This document shows positions 1 to 8,896 of a stretch of DNA of 64,000 nucleotides, in pieces (position 1 is the stretch's first letter; each line of letters begins with the position of its first letter). Origin of the DNA: Granulicella sp. dw_53. GTDB lineage: Bacteria; Acidobacteriota; Terriglobia; Terriglobales; Acidobacteriaceae. The notes beneath the pieces were generated by a model that worked only from the letters and a program-made list of their open reading frames with translations, was not told the origin of the DNA and ran no database searches. Where the stretch lies: contig NZ_JAAVUR010000001.1 in the NCBI RefSeq assembly GCF_018449545.1, positions 640,413-704,412 on the forward strand. Direction: 5' to 3'. Both the position numbers and the translations under genes were made by a program.

Positions 1-847
1 GGGTGAGCGGGAGGTTGGTGCGGGAGAGCGCATTGGCGGCGTTGAGGCGCTGATTGCGGAGGTAACCGTAGAGGTTGCCGTGGAGGTCGTTCGAGCCGCT
101 CTTGGAGACGAAGTTGATGTAGCCGCCGAGAGCGCGGCCGAACTCCGCCTGACCACCGCTGGTGACGACCTGCATCTCGTGAATGACGTCCATGCCGAAG
201 CCCGTCTGCACGAGGCCCGCTGCGTCGTCGTTGGCGGAGAGGCCGTCGACGATGAAGCTGTTGGAGAAGTTGCGTTGGCTGTTGACGGAGATGCCCTGCC
301 CTCCGACGGCGGAGGTCTCGGCGAAGAGTTGGTTGGCTCCGGTGTTGGTGGGAGAGACCCCGGGGACGAGAAGGGCGAGGTCGAGGAAGTTGCGTCCGTT
401 GAAGGGGAGGTTGGCGACCTCGGTCTGGGAGATGGTGCCGGCGATCTGACTGCGGTCTGTCTCGAGGAGAGGCGCAGCGGCAGCTACGTTGACCACGGAT
501 TGCTCGGAGCCGATGGCGAGCTTGACGGGGATGTCAAAGGCAGCGCCGATGGTGAGAGTTACTGGAATGTGGGCGTCCGCAAAGCCGGACTGCGTGACGG
601 TAAGTTCGTACGGGCCTACTTGCAGGTAAGCAAAGCGGAAGCGGCCCTCTGAGTCGGTGAGGATGGTTCGGGTACGGTTGGTGGCGTTTTGACGAGCGGT
701 GACCGAGACTCCGGGAATGACCGCTCCAGAGGTGTCGGTGACGCGACCGCTGAGAGACGCGTTATTGACGGTCTCTTGAGCGAGTGCGCAGAAGGGAAAA
801 GCAGACAGCGCGACGAGCAGCAAGCTGCTGCGCATGGGCGAGTGCAC
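1..847 (-). CDS. Oar-like TonB-dependent receptor, N-terminal part (runs off window)
   Basis: Outer-membrane TonB-dependent transporter of the Oar type. Only the first ~282 residues lie in the window; the barrel lies beyond position 1. I read a signal peptide ending near CALAQ, then a carboxypeptidase-regulatory-like beta-sandwich (LSGRVTDTSGAVIPGVSV, then TDSEGRFRFAYLQVGPYEL), then a plug domain (LPFNGRNFLDLALLVPGV; FIVDGLSAND; SGGQAEFGRALGGYINFVSK). Start: GTG at 847 has GGAGG 7 nt upstream; an in-frame ATG at 833-835 lacks a suitably placed site. Such receptors are abundant in Acidobacteriota and usually import oligosaccharides or metal complexes; the substrate here is unknown. It is the last minus-strand gene after copC, copD and a Cys/His-rich gene, so a metal role is possible but unproven. 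Confidence 0.85.
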   Translation of the reverse strand, partial: MHSPMRSSLLLVALSAFPFCALAQETVNNASLSGRVTDTSGAVIPGVSVTARQNATNRTRTILTDSEGRFRFAYLQVGPYELTVTQSGFADAHIPVTLTIGAAFDIPVKLAIGSEQSVVNVAAAAPLLETDRSQIAGTISQTEVANLPFNGRNFLDLALLVPGVSPTNTGANQLFAETSAVGGQGISVNSQRNFSNSFIVDGLSANDDAAGLVQTGFGMDVIHEMQVVTSGGQAEFGRALGGYINFVSKSGSNDLHGNLYGYLRNQRLNAANALSRTNLPLT

Positions 848-913
848 GGTGGAGCCTCCGGGGTCGTTGGGCATGGATGGAGTCCATGCGGAGCTTTTCT
901 GAGGGGAAGATCT

Positions 914-1333
914 TCAGAGAAGAACGATTGCCGAAGGAGGACCGCGTTTGGGGTGGGAGCTGTCGAAGCTAGTGGGGATCCAGGGGGTGTGCTGGATGGA
1001 TGAAGCTGAGGCTAGTGTCGCGAGTCCTAGAAGATCAGAGGAGTCGCTGAGCGCGAAGGATGGTGTATGTACGCTGGACGGAGCGAGCGGAGAGTAGGGG
1101 CACTTCTCGTGGACAGAGGTTAGGCCGGACTGACTTGCGGGCCGGCCGCTGCACTCGCCCTGCATCCCAGCGAAGTGTTTGCCATGAGCACGGCAGCAGG
1201 CTGGCAAGGGTGTGGTTGCGCCGGCGGGATCGGAGAAGAATGCCTGGCAGAGCAGGAGCAGCAGCGAGGCGAGCAGAGTGGCGGCAGTGAGTCTTCCCTG
1301 CCCTCCACGACGTGCTGTTGCCAGACTGCGCAT
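914..1333 (-). CDS. small exported Cys/His-rich protein, putative copper-associated
   Basis: 139-residue protein with an N-terminal basic region and hydrophobic segment (LTAATLLASLLLLLCQAFF), probably a signal peptide ending at AGA. The mature start carries a compact cluster of possible metal ligands, LPACCRAHGKH, followed by a further Cys. The C-terminal half is low-complexity Ser/Pro. The start at 1333 is chosen because GAGG lies 6 nt upstream; a longer reading frame would run into copD. It follows copD by 22 nt on the same strand. I recall similar short proteins in Acidobacteriota, often near copper genes, but I assign no activity. Metal binding is inferred from Cys/His content and context. 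Confidence 0.6.
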   Translation of the reverse strand: MRSLATARRGGQGRLTAATLLASLLLLLCQAFFSDPAGATTPLPACCRAHGKHFAGMQGECSGRPASQSGLTSVHEKCPYSPLAPSSVHTPSFALSDSSDLLGLATLASASSIQHTPWIPTSFDSSHPKRGPPSAIVLL

Positions 1334-1355
1334 TTTTATCCTCGGTCCATCCAGA

Positions 1356-2267
1356 TTACATGTTTGCCATCGGGGGTGCTGTATTGGCGAGTAGACCCGA
1401 GAGGCAAAGAATAAAGACCATGACGATTGCTTCGGCAAGTATTAGACGAAGCAGCAATGTAGTTCGTCTCCCGGTCGCGGGACGTTGTAGACAGAAGAGA
1501 CGGCTGGTTGCGCCCAGGGAGAGCGCCGCAAGAACAAACGCAACCTTGATGAGCAATATCTTACCCCAGGTGCTGGTCCAGAGCGCCGGCAAGGAGTTGT
1601 TGAGCTCGCGGTCGGAGGTGTAGATGCCGGAGAGGACCAGCACGATGAGAGCCCAGGTGACGGTCTGCGAGAGACGATTTCCGTAGGTCCAGAGCGTTGC
1701 GATGCCGGCGTGGCGGGCCAGCCGGGGCAGAATAATGAGACCGGAGATGAGCACCGAACCGGCCCAGACAGCGGTCGCGAGGATGTGCAGGAGTTGGGTG
1801 AGTTCGGTGAGGGTGAAGTCGCCTTGGTCGGCGGCGTGTCCAGAGGCCGCCTTGGCGAAGGCTATCAGGCAGAGAGCGCCGATGGCGGACCAGATGGCGA
1901 CGGGTTTTCTGCCTAGCAGGACCGTTACCAGCAGGATCGCGAGCCCGAGGGAGTTAAGGTACCAGAGCGTGCCCTGATGGGTGGAGGAGAGGATTGTGGG
2001 AGCGAGGGCGAGGTTTTCCGCAAAGCCGGTCGAGCCGCTCATACTGGCGGCGAGAAACCAGGGACGGACGAGATGCGCCAACATCAGAACTCCGATGCAG
2101 ACTAGAAGCAGGCTTCGCAGTGGGTAGGCGGAAGGAGGTGAAGCTGGCTGCTCCGCGTTGGGAGCGGCCAGCCACCATCCGGCCAGCCCGATACCGAGGA
2201 TGAGGGCGTAAGAGGCATCCGAGGAGGCTGCGAGTAGAACGCTAAAGAAGAGGATCGGACTGGCCAC
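1356..2267 (-). CDS. copD: CopD-family copper resistance/uptake membrane protein
   Basis: 303-residue integral membrane protein with about eight hydrophobic segments. The C-terminal half matches the CopD domain (LLHILATAVWAGSVLISGL, with conserved His and WAG; SGIYTSDREL; WGKILLIKVAFVLAAL). CopD acts with periplasmic CopC in copper uptake or homeostasis. It starts with GTG at 2267, overlapping the copC stop by one base (TAGTG), so the two are translationally coupled. The length fits stand-alone CopD proteins. A periplasm-facing SGHAAD segment offers a possible ligand. The direction of copper movement cannot be told from sequence. Confidence 0.88.
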   Translation of the reverse strand: MASPILFFSVLLAASSDASYALILGIGLAGWWLAAPNAEQPASPPSAYPLRSLLLVCIGVLMLAHLVRPWFLAASMSGSTGFAENLALAPTILSSTHQGTLWYLNSLGLAILLVTVLLGRKPVAIWSAIGALCLIAFAKAASGHAADQGDFTLTELTQLLHILATAVWAGSVLISGLIILPRLARHAGIATLWTYGNRLSQTVTWALIVLVLSGIYTSDRELNNSLPALWTSTWGKILLIKVAFVLAALSLGATSRLFCLQRPATGRRTTLLLRLILAEAIVMVFILCLSGLLANTAPPMANM

Positions 2268-2647
2268 TACTTGACCGTGAACTTGTACTCACCTTGCGAG
2301 CGGTGGCTATCTACGGAGACGGCGACCCAGTTGACGATGTAGACGCCGGGATGCAACGTTGGCATGGCGAGAGTCATCGACTTGGCGTCTCCGCCGACGG
2401 CGGAGGAATCCTTGTTGACGACGTGGCCGGTGGCGTCAGTCACGGTGAGATGGCTGAACTTCGGCTCGATCGCGCCGCTGAAGTGCATCATGACGACGCT
2501 TGGCGAGGTGACGGTTGAGTCCGCCGCAGGCATCATCGCTTCTGGATGAGTGTGGGCGAAGGCAGAGGGGACCGCGAGGAAGAGTGCGAAGACGACGATT
2601 GCTGCGAAGGCCAGGGAGAGACAATTCCGCCGGGAGCTTTGGATCAT
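2267..2647 (-). CDS. copC: CopC-like periplasmic copper-binding protein
   Basis: 126-residue CopC/YobA-family protein. The signal peptide ends at PSAFA, leaving mature HTHPEAMMPAADS, so an N-terminal His could ligate Cu(II) as in CopC. The C-terminal VSVDSHRSQGEYKF supplies the conserved Asp-x-His pair that completes the usual Cu(II) site. The body is a short Ig-like beta-sandwich (SPSVVMMHFSGAIEPKFSHL; LHPGVYIVNWVAV). The start at 2647 is favoured by GAGAGG 7 nt upstream. It is the first gene of a copC-copD unit and is separated from the upstream efflux operon by tandem hairpins. Confidence 0.88.
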   Translation of the reverse strand: MIQSSRRNCLSLAFAAIVVFALFLAVPSAFAHTHPEAMMPAADSTVTSPSVVMMHFSGAIEPKFSHLTVTDATGHVVNKDSSAVGGDAKSMTLAMPTLHPGVYIVNWVAVSVDSHRSQGEYKFTVK

Positions 2648-2774
2648 ATTGAGTCCTCTCATTCTTGAATGATTGCCTGCAACTCTGCGGGAAATCCCAG
2701 CGCGCCGAAGGCGGCCGGGAGAGGAACAACGGGGTCCTCCGTATTCTCAAAATGTAGCATGGAGCCGAATATAG

Positions 2775-2802
2775 ATCGGCTTGACGGGAGTATCAAGCCG
2801 AT
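2775..2802 (-). terminator. 10-bp perfect hairpin between pump operon and copC
   Basis: Perfect inverted repeat ATCGGCTTGA / TCAAGCCGAT with an 8-nt loop, between the end of the RND pump gene and copC. On the plus strand it is followed by TTTT; on the minus strand the tail is only weakly U-rich. It may be a terminator or attenuator separating the efflux operon from the cop unit. Confidence 0.5.
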
Positions 2803-2817
2803 TTTCTGGGTTTCGTG

Positions 2818-2844
2818 GCGGTTGCGGGACTCGCCCGCAACCGC
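2818..2844 (-). terminator. 11-bp hairpin directly after the RND pump stop codon
   Basis: Perfect 11-bp inverted repeat (arms GCGGTTGCGGG / CCCGCAACCGC, 5-nt loop) beginning two bases after the TAA stop of the pump gene on the minus strand. It has no T-run but is followed at once by a second hairpin. It probably terminates or stabilises the efflux mRNA. Confidence 0.5.
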
Positions 2845-2845
2845 G

Positions 2846-5800
2846 TTATGGCTGATCTCTCCTTCGCAGCAAGAGGGGCAGGATGAAGAGGATCGCAAGC
2901 ACTGTGGTGAGCATGCCACCGACGACGACGCGGGCCAGCGGCTGTTGCGCCTGGGCTCCGATGCCGTCGGAGAGCGCGGCGGGCAGCAGGCCGAGACTGG
3001 CGGCCATGCAGGCCATCACTACGGGAACCATCTCGTCGAGACAGCCGTGCATGAAGCCTTCCAGGCTGTTATCTTCACGCTCGGAGCGGCGCACTCCGGA
3101 AAGGAAGACAACTGCGCCTAGGGTCGCGACTCCTATGAGCGAGGTAAAGCCTACGGCGGCCGAGATGCTGAAGGGGGTTCGTGTGATGAAGAGCGAGGCG
3201 ACTCCGCCTACTGCGGCGAAGGGTAGCGTCGCAAGCACGATCAGGGCGTCTTTCCAGGAGTTGAACTGCACGAACAGAAGCACGACGATGACCGCCAGGG
3301 AGACAGGAACGATAATCGCAAGCCGCCGCTGTTCTTTCTTGAGCGAGTCGAACTCCCCGGCCCAGGTGTACTCGTAGCCGGAGGGTAACTTTACCTGTTG
3401 GGCGAGTTTGGATTGGAGCTCGTTGATGGTGGTGGCGAGGTCGCGTCCGCGTACGCTGAACTTGATGGGGATGTAGCGGCGTCCTCCCTCGCGATAGATC
3501 ATGAAGCTGCCCTCGCGGATTGAGACATCGGCGATCTGGCCCAGCGGGACGCGGCTTCCGTCGGCGGTGGGAACGAGAATGCCGCGGATCGCGTCGGCGC
3601 TGTGGCGGTTTGCATCGGGATAGCGCACCGTCAGATCGAAGCGCCTATCTCCCTGAACTACCTGCGAGATTGGAGCTCCACCTACGGCAGCTTGAATGAC
3701 TGCGTTGATGTCTCCCGAGAGAATTCCGTAGCGGGCGGCCCGTTGCCGGTCGATCTGAATGACCAGCGAAGGTTGACCGCCGACCTTGAACACGCCGACA
3801 TCCGCGACGCCTGGGACGGAGGTCATGACCTCCGAGATCTTCTGGGCGACATGGGTCAATGTGTCGAAGTCATCGCCGAAGAGTTTGAGCGAGTTTTCGC
3901 CCTTCACTCCGGACATGGCCTCTTCGACGTTGTCCTGGATGTTCTGCGAGAAATTGAGGTCCACGCCTGGGAAACGCGAGAGGCGGTGATTCATCTCTTC
4001 GATGAGCTTGGGTTTGGTCAGCCCCGGCCGCCACTCACTGGCTGGCTTTAGGGTGACGGAGACTTCGATGTTATTGAAGGAACTGACGTCGGTGCCGTCG
4101 TCTGGACGGCCCATCTGCGAGACGGTCTGTAAGACCTCCGGGGACTCCGCGATGACGCTTCGCATCTCTCCGGCCAACTTTGCGGAGGTCGAGAAGGCGA
4201 TGTCCTGCGGCAACGTTGCACGAATCCACAGGTTGCCTTCTTCGAGCGGCGGCATGAACTCACCACCGACCATGATGAACAGGATGACACCTGCCGCAAG
4301 GAGCGCCGCGCCACCAAGCCATACTGTCTTGGGATGTCCCAGCGTGGCCTTGAGGGCCTTGCCATAGCCGCGCCGCAAGCGAACATTGAGCCAGGTGTTC
4401 CCTGCCCCTTTCGCCTCTTGCTTGGGAGCGGTTACGAAGGCGAGTACGGGGGCAAAGATGAGCGCGAAGCCAAGGGCTCCCATCAGCGCGAAGCCGTAGG
4501 TCACCGACATGGGGGAGAAGATTTGTCCAGCGACTCCCTGCATGGTGAACAGCGGGACAAAGGCGATGAGGATGATGGCAGTCGAGAAGAGCACCGGCCG
4601 CGACGCCTCCATGACGCCTTCGACGATCAGATCGCGAGTGTCCTCTCCGGGGAGACGGCGCGTGAGCTTTCGGAAGATGCTCTCGAGCACGATGATGGAC
4701 GAATCGACGAGGATGCCGAAGTCGATCGCTCCGATGGAGATAAGGTTTGCGGCGTGGTCTGTGACCACCATCAGTCCGAAGGCGAACAAGACCGCAAACG
4801 GAATGGTGACGGCTGCGATGAAGGTAATACGCAGATCACCCAGCATCACCAAGAGCACCAGCGTGACGAGGATGAGTCCGGTGATGACGACGTGCCACAC
4901 GGTGTGGGTGGTGTTGTCGATCAGCTTAGTACGGTCGTAGATGGTGCTGATTTTCATGCCCCGAGGCAAGAGACCGCCGTTGTTCAGCTTTTCAATCTTG
5001 GCCTTGAGTCCTTGCAGGGCAGGCAGAGATTGCTCTCCTTTTTGGAGCAGCACAATGCCGATGACGACGTCGTTTTCGTGATTACGGCCTACCTGGCCCA
5101 TTCGCGGCTGGAAGCCCTCTTTCACGGCCGCGATGTCGCTGATACGGATCGGTGCGCCGTTCTTTTCCGCGACGACTACGGCGCCGATGTCTCCTGTGTC
5201 ATGGACCTGTCCCAAGGCACGTACGTTGACACTCTGATCCCCGAGTTGCAGATAGTTACCGCCGGCGTTGGCGTTGCTGGATTGCAAGGCGTTGATCACC
5301 TGTGTGAGCGTGACACCATAGCTTAGGAGCCGGTTGGGGTCGGGTTCCACCTGATACTGCCGCGTGGTTCCGCCGAAGGTCGTGATGTCGATGATGCCTT
5401 GAACCTGTTTCAGTTCGCGGCGGACGAGCCAATCCTGGGTAGCCTTGATCTCGTTGAGCGAGTATCCCGGACCTGTGAGCTGATAGCGGTAGATCTCTCC
5501 GATGGGAGACCATGGCGACAGCTGAGGCTGCAGATTGTTCGGCAGCGACAGGGTTTGAAGCCGGTTCAAGACTTCTTGACGGTCACGAAACTGGTCGGAG
5601 CCGAAGCTGAAGTAGAGTTTGACGTCTGAGAGGCCGAAGATGCTGATAGAACGGACCTCTTCGAGGTGAGGGGTTCCGTTCAACGTCGTCTCGACAGGAA
5701 CGGTTACCTGCTGCTCCATCTCTTCGGCAGACCAGGAGGGATTCTGGGTGATGATCTCGACCAGAGGCGGAGAGGGGTCGGGGTAGGCCTCGATATCGAG

Positions 5801-5896
5801 CCGCGTCAAAGCAAAGACGCCAGCGGCGAGCATTACGAAGAAGACGATCAGGACGATCGCCCGGAATTGGATCAGGCGGCGGATCAGAGCTTTCAT
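2846..5896 (-). CDS. heavy-metal efflux RND pump (CzcA/CusA family)
   Basis: 1016-residue inner-membrane proton/metal antiporter of the HME-RND family, probably exporting a transition-metal cation to the outside with the adaptor and TolC partner encoded just upstream. The family start (ALTRLDIEAYPDPSPP), two large porter regions, and TM blocks near residues 335-470 and 850-1000 are present. TM4 carries GAIDFGILVDSSIIVLES, the DFG...D motif of divalent-cation (CzcA-like) pumps rather than the CusA pattern; this hints at Zn/Co/Cd/Ni, with low certainty. The ATG is 3 nt after the adaptor stop with GGAG 8 nt upstream. The length is close to the family norm and it looks intact. Confidence 0.9.
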   Translation of the reverse strand: MKALIRRLIQFRAIVLIVFFVMLAAGVFALTRLDIEAYPDPSPPLVEIITQNPSWSAEEMEQQVTVPVETTLNGTPHLEEVRSISIFGLSDVKLYFSFGSDQFRDRQEVLNRLQTLSLPNNLQPQLSPWSPIGEIYRYQLTGPGYSLNEIKATQDWLVRRELKQVQGIIDITTFGGTTRQYQVEPDPNRLLSYGVTLTQVINALQSSNANAGGNYLQLGDQSVNVRALGQVHDTGDIGAVVVAEKNGAPIRISDIAAVKEGFQPRMGQVGRNHENDVVIGIVLLQKGEQSLPALQGLKAKIEKLNNGGLLPRGMKISTIYDRTKLIDNTTHTVWHVVITGLILVTLVLLVMLGDLRITFIAAVTIPFAVLFAFGLMVVTDHAANLISIGAIDFGILVDSSIIVLESIFRKLTRRLPGEDTRDLIVEGVMEASRPVLFSTAIILIAFVPLFTMQGVAGQIFSPMSVTYGFALMGALGFALIFAPVLAFVTAPKQEAKGAGNTWLNVRLRRGYGKALKATLGHPKTVWLGGAALLAAGVILFIMVGGEFMPPLEEGNLWIRATLPQDIAFSTSAKLAGEMRSVIAESPEVLQTVSQMGRPDDGTDVSSFNNIEVSVTLKPASEWRPGLTKPKLIEEMNHRLSRFPGVDLNFSQNIQDNVEEAMSGVKGENSLKLFGDDFDTLTHVAQKISEVMTSVPGVADVGVFKVGGQPSLVIQIDRQRAARYGILSGDINAVIQAAVGGAPISQVVQGDRRFDLTVRYPDANRHSADAIRGILVPTADGSRVPLGQIADVSIREGSFMIYREGGRRYIPIKFSVRGRDLATTINELQSKLAQQVKLPSGYEYTWAGEFDSLKKEQRRLAIIVPVSLAVIVVLLFVQFNSWKDALIVLATLPFAAVGGVASLFITRTPFSISAAVGFTSLIGVATLGAVVFLSGVRRSEREDNSLEGFMHGCLDEMVPVVMACMAASLGLLPAALSDGIGAQAQQPLARVVVGGMLTTVLAILFILPLLLRRRDQP

Positions 5897-5899
5897 CGA

Positions 5900-7012
5900 T
5901 CAGTCTCCTGTAACCGGGCGAAGAAGAGCGCCGCCCACGGTGACGACCTTATCGCCGTCGTTCAGACCACTGAGGATCTCTACCTGCCGGACGCCAGCCT
6001 TGTCGAAGGTGCGGCCGGTCTGGACGGGGTGTTGATCGAACTTGCCCTGACTGTTCAGAAGAAATACGCTCGTCTTCTCCCCTTCGTGCAGCACAGCCGT
6101 CTCAGGCAAGAGGTAGACCCGGCGGGATGCACCTTCGATCCGAATGGTGGCGAACATCTCGGGCTTAAGTAGGTGTCCCTTGTTCACCAGCACGACACGC
6201 AACTTCAGAGTGTGGGTCGATGGGTCGAGTGCGTCTGAGATATTCGCGATCGTGCCTGTCAGTTTGGTGTCGGGATATGCGGGCACGAGTACCTGAACGT
6301 GGCTTCCAGTCTTCAAGGAAGACAGGTCGCGTTCAAATACGTCTCCGCTCACCCAGACTGTATCGAGATTGGCAATGGTGGCGATGGTGGTCGCGTTATC
6401 AAGGGAGCGTTGCATCTCGCCTGTCGCTGTTCCCACATCGAGGATCGCTCCGCTGATGGGAGCCCGAAGAGCTACCTGATCGGAGACTCCGTTCTCATCG
6501 AAGCCGAGTTCGTGGATGCGTTGCCGCGCTCGCTCTACTTCGGAGTGGGCTATCTCGTCGGTTGCTTCCAACTCGGCGTAGTCCGCCTGCGAGAGCACGT
6601 CATGCTGGAGCAGCAGTTTGCCTCTCGCCAGAGCGCGGTCTGCACGCAGCACCTCGATTTTCGCCTTCTGGAAGTCAGTCCGCGCCAATGCGACATCGCT
6701 GCTCTCCAGCATCGCGATGACGTCACCCTTCCCGACCTCCTGGCCGGGGAGAACGCGCAGACCGAAGATGCGTCCGCTCAACGGAGGATAGATGTGGACG
6801 ACTTTGGTGGGGTCTGCCATTACGTGGGCAGGCACATCCAGGGAGTCGATATTCTGCTGCGACATGACGGTGGTGGTCTCGACTCCCACGTTCGCCTGCT
6901 GATTCGCAGGTGCGGCGGGGGGCGCCTCTTTGCATCCGGCTGTCGAGAGGGTAAAGCCTGCGGCAATCGCAAGGACTAGGCTGGCGGATTTAATTCGTAT
7001 GCTGGTCTTCAT
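5900..7012 (-). CDS. RND efflux periplasmic adaptor lipoprotein (CzcB/CusB type)
   Basis: 370-residue membrane-fusion protein linking the inner-membrane pump to the outer-membrane channel. The N-terminus ends in a lipobox (LSTAGC), so it is probably a lipoprotein. I read a barrel-sandwich hybrid/lipoyl half (VVHIYPPLSGRIFGLRVLPG near residue 70), a helical hairpin, the second lipoyl half (VALRAPISGAILDVGTATGE), a beta-barrel (VWVSGDVFERDLSSLKTG) and a membrane-proximal domain. It lacks a long His-rich N-terminal extension. The ATG overlaps the upstream TolC-type stop codon (ATGA), so the genes are coupled. Confidence 0.9.
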   Translation of the reverse strand: MKTSIRIKSASLVLAIAAGFTLSTAGCKEAPPAAPANQQANVGVETTTVMSQQNIDSLDVPAHVMADPTKVVHIYPPLSGRIFGLRVLPGQEVGKGDVIAMLESSDVALARTDFQKAKIEVLRADRALARGKLLLQHDVLSQADYAELEATDEIAHSEVERARQRIHELGFDENGVSDQVALRAPISGAILDVGTATGEMQRSLDNATTIATIANLDTVWVSGDVFERDLSSLKTGSHVQVLVPAYPDTKLTGTIANISDALDPSTHTLKLRVVLVNKGHLLKPEMFATIRIEGASRRVYLLPETAVLHEGEKTSVFLLNSQGKFDQHPVQTGRTFDKAGVRQVEILSGLNDGDKVVTVGGALLRPVTGD

Positions 7013-8277
7013 GGCGTCATGTCCGTCGCGGTTGCATAGCTCAGTTGATGAAGCGCAAGCCAGACCTGAGCGTTGGCGTTCAGGCTGCTCAGATGGATGG
7101 CGCGATAGTCGCGCAGCGCCTCCAGATAGTCCAGAAGCGTGGCGTTGCCATTGCGATAGCTGAACTGGAGATTGTCGCGAACGCGGCCTGCTTCCTCGAG
7201 ATAGTGAGAGTTGTAGCGATCGGCGAGGTGTCTCGCGGTCTCTAGCGCGCTCCAGGCTTGATCCACATCGTTGATTACCTGATTGCGCGCCGCCTGGACG
7301 GCGAATTGGCTGGAGTTCACCTCAAAGCGGGTCCGCTCTTTTTCGCCTTGATTTCGATCGAAGATACGCAGAGGGATGGCGATGCTGGCGCCCAGCGTGT
7401 TGTTCGCTCCGCTCCGTTCGTACTCCAGCGCGGCTGTAGGATCTGCGGTTCCACCAGCCACCGCGAACTGCGCGTTTGCGCGGGCGGCCACCAGGCCCTG
7501 CTGAGCGGCACCGAGATCTGGCCGTTGGGCGACTGCGGCCTGCTCTGCTTCCTCCCGGGTCTTGGTGAGAGCCGGGAGATCGAGAGCCCCGATTACGTCC
7601 AAGGTCGGATCGGGATGTTCTACCCCAAAGAGCAGTTGAAGCTGTGCGCTGTTCTGTTGGATGGTGAGCTTCGCATTGTCGTCGTCGGACTCAAACTGAG
7701 CGAGTTGGAGGTCGATTCGCTCATAGTCGGTGCGGGTGATATCGCCGGCATCGAGCCGCGATTTACTCAGGTCTACGGTCTTGCGATAGTCGGTGAGGTT
7801 CTCTTCGGCGATGGAGAGCGATTCCTTGGCGACCAGCAGATTGGTAAACGCCTGGCGAACGTTCAGGGTGACCTGACGTTCCTGATCCTTCAACTGATCT
7901 TCCGTTTGATCGCCGGTTGCTGTGGCGCTATCCATGCGCCAACGCCGCTTCTGCCCCCGCTCGAAGAGACGTGAGACATTTGCCGAATAGTAGTAAGGGT
8001 TTCCACCCTCGTTGTTGACCTCGGGCAAGGTTACGCCCTGGCCAAGAAGCGTCAAGGTGGGATTTTGGCGTTGCGCCGCGGTGATGCGCTGGGCACGGGT
8101 CGCTGCAAGGTGCTCGCGGGCCGCGAGTAGAGCCGGGTTACGCTCCAGCGCTCTTTCCACGGCTTGTTGCATCGTCAAAGGTGCTGTAGAGACGGGTGGC
8201 GGATTTGACTGCGCATACATTGAAGATGCTGACAGTAGAATCCACAGGCACATCATCCCTGAACGTTTTGGGGGCAT
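7009..8277 (-). CDS. TolC-family outer-membrane efflux protein (CzcC type)
   Basis: 422-residue outer-membrane factor with signal peptide (LLSASSMYAQ) and two TolC-like repeats of long amphipathic helices (MQQAVERALERNPALLAAR at the start; VLGASIAIPLRIFDRNQGE-type strand region mid-protein; YRNGNATLLDYLEALRDY near the end). It forms the exit duct of the metal efflux pump encoded downstream. GGGAG lies 4 nt upstream of the ATG at 8277, supporting this start. It overlaps the adaptor gene by 4 nt. Confidence 0.9.
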   Translation of the reverse strand: MPPKRSGMMCLWILLSASSMYAQSNPPPVSTAPLTMQQAVERALERNPALLAAREHLAATRAQRITAAQRQNPTLTLLGQGVTLPEVNNEGGNPYYYSANVSRLFERGQKRRWRMDSATATGDQTEDQLKDQERQVTLNVRQAFTNLLVAKESLSIAEENLTDYRKTVDLSKSRLDAGDITRTDYERIDLQLAQFESDDDNAKLTIQQNSAQLQLLFGVEHPDPTLDVIGALDLPALTKTREEAEQAAVAQRPDLGAAQQGLVAARANAQFAVAGGTADPTAALEYERSGANNTLGASIAIPLRIFDRNQGEKERTRFEVNSSQFAVQAARNQVINDVDQAWSALETARHLADRYNSHYLEEAGRVRDNLQFSYRNGNATLLDYLEALRDYRAIHLSSLNANAQVWLALHQLSYATATDMTP

Positions 8278-8333
8278 ACAACTCCCGAATCTGGTTCAAG
8301 TAAAAAGAGGTTTTAAAAGGGAAGGACGATCAG

Positions 8334-8762
8334 TTACGCAATGTCCCGCAGGCCGACAGAGACAGCTTCAGTAGGTGGACGAACGCCGAGTGCTCTAACG
8401 AAGCCCGTCAATACCACTGTCGAAACAGTACGAGGCCGCAGTTGTGCCGACTCGATCCCTAAGAGCGGACCCACAGAGAGAACCCGAGTATAGAACGGGA
8501 CGGCATCCATCAAGGCCGCTGAACTGGCAGGCGGAAGCCCCGTCTGATCTCCGGGAAGTGCATGCTCTACCTCTGCTTGCGCCCGTGACGCCATTAGGTC
8601 ATCTGTAATCGAGATCGCAGGGAGCAAAAGCACAACAAGCAACGCCAGAGCGACACAAGCCGTCCATTTGATAGCAGAGCCGCGACGACGCAGCGCGCTC
8701 ATCCACCACACGGTCAGGAAGATGGAGACCGAGAACCATGCGATATTGAGGAGAAGCTCCAC
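8334..8762 (-). CDS. small membrane protein of unknown function, pump operon
   Basis: 142 residues from a GTG start, with no recognised family. Two hydrophobic segments are visible near residues 3-22 (LLLNIAWFSVSIFLTVWWM) and 33-50 (ACVALALLVVLLLPAISI), then a soluble tail of about 90 residues. It lies 56 nt upstream of the TolC-type gene on the same strand and is probably cotranscribed with the metal efflux genes. The ribosome-binding site is poor and the start uncertain. It could be a small sensor or pump accessory, but no motif supports a specific role. Confidence 0.55.
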   Translation of the reverse strand: MELLLNIAWFSVSIFLTVWWMSALRRRGSAIKWTACVALALLVVLLLPAISITDDLMASRAQAEVEHALPGDQTGLPPASSAALMDAVPFYTRVLSVGPLLGIESAQLRPRTVSTVVLTGFVRALGVRPPTEAVSVGLRDIA

Positions 8763-8896
8763 TTAAATGCGAGTATAGAACATCGCTGGGAGCGATGGCT
8801 AGGTGGTGTTCCTCACTCAACGGGCAGAGCGTGCGGATTGGAACATCCGCTATCGAGATGAATCCACTCCCCTGGACAGAGTTCAAACCCTCCAAG

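Noticed and set aside
1120..1308. Alternative 62-codon frame inside the Cys/His-rich gene
   Set aside because: The overlapping longer frame has a signal peptide, ribosome-binding site and the Cys/His cluster, so it is the better candidate.
4334..5326. 330-codon plus-strand open frame
   Set aside because: Antisense to the RND pump gene, whose protein is intact and well conserved.
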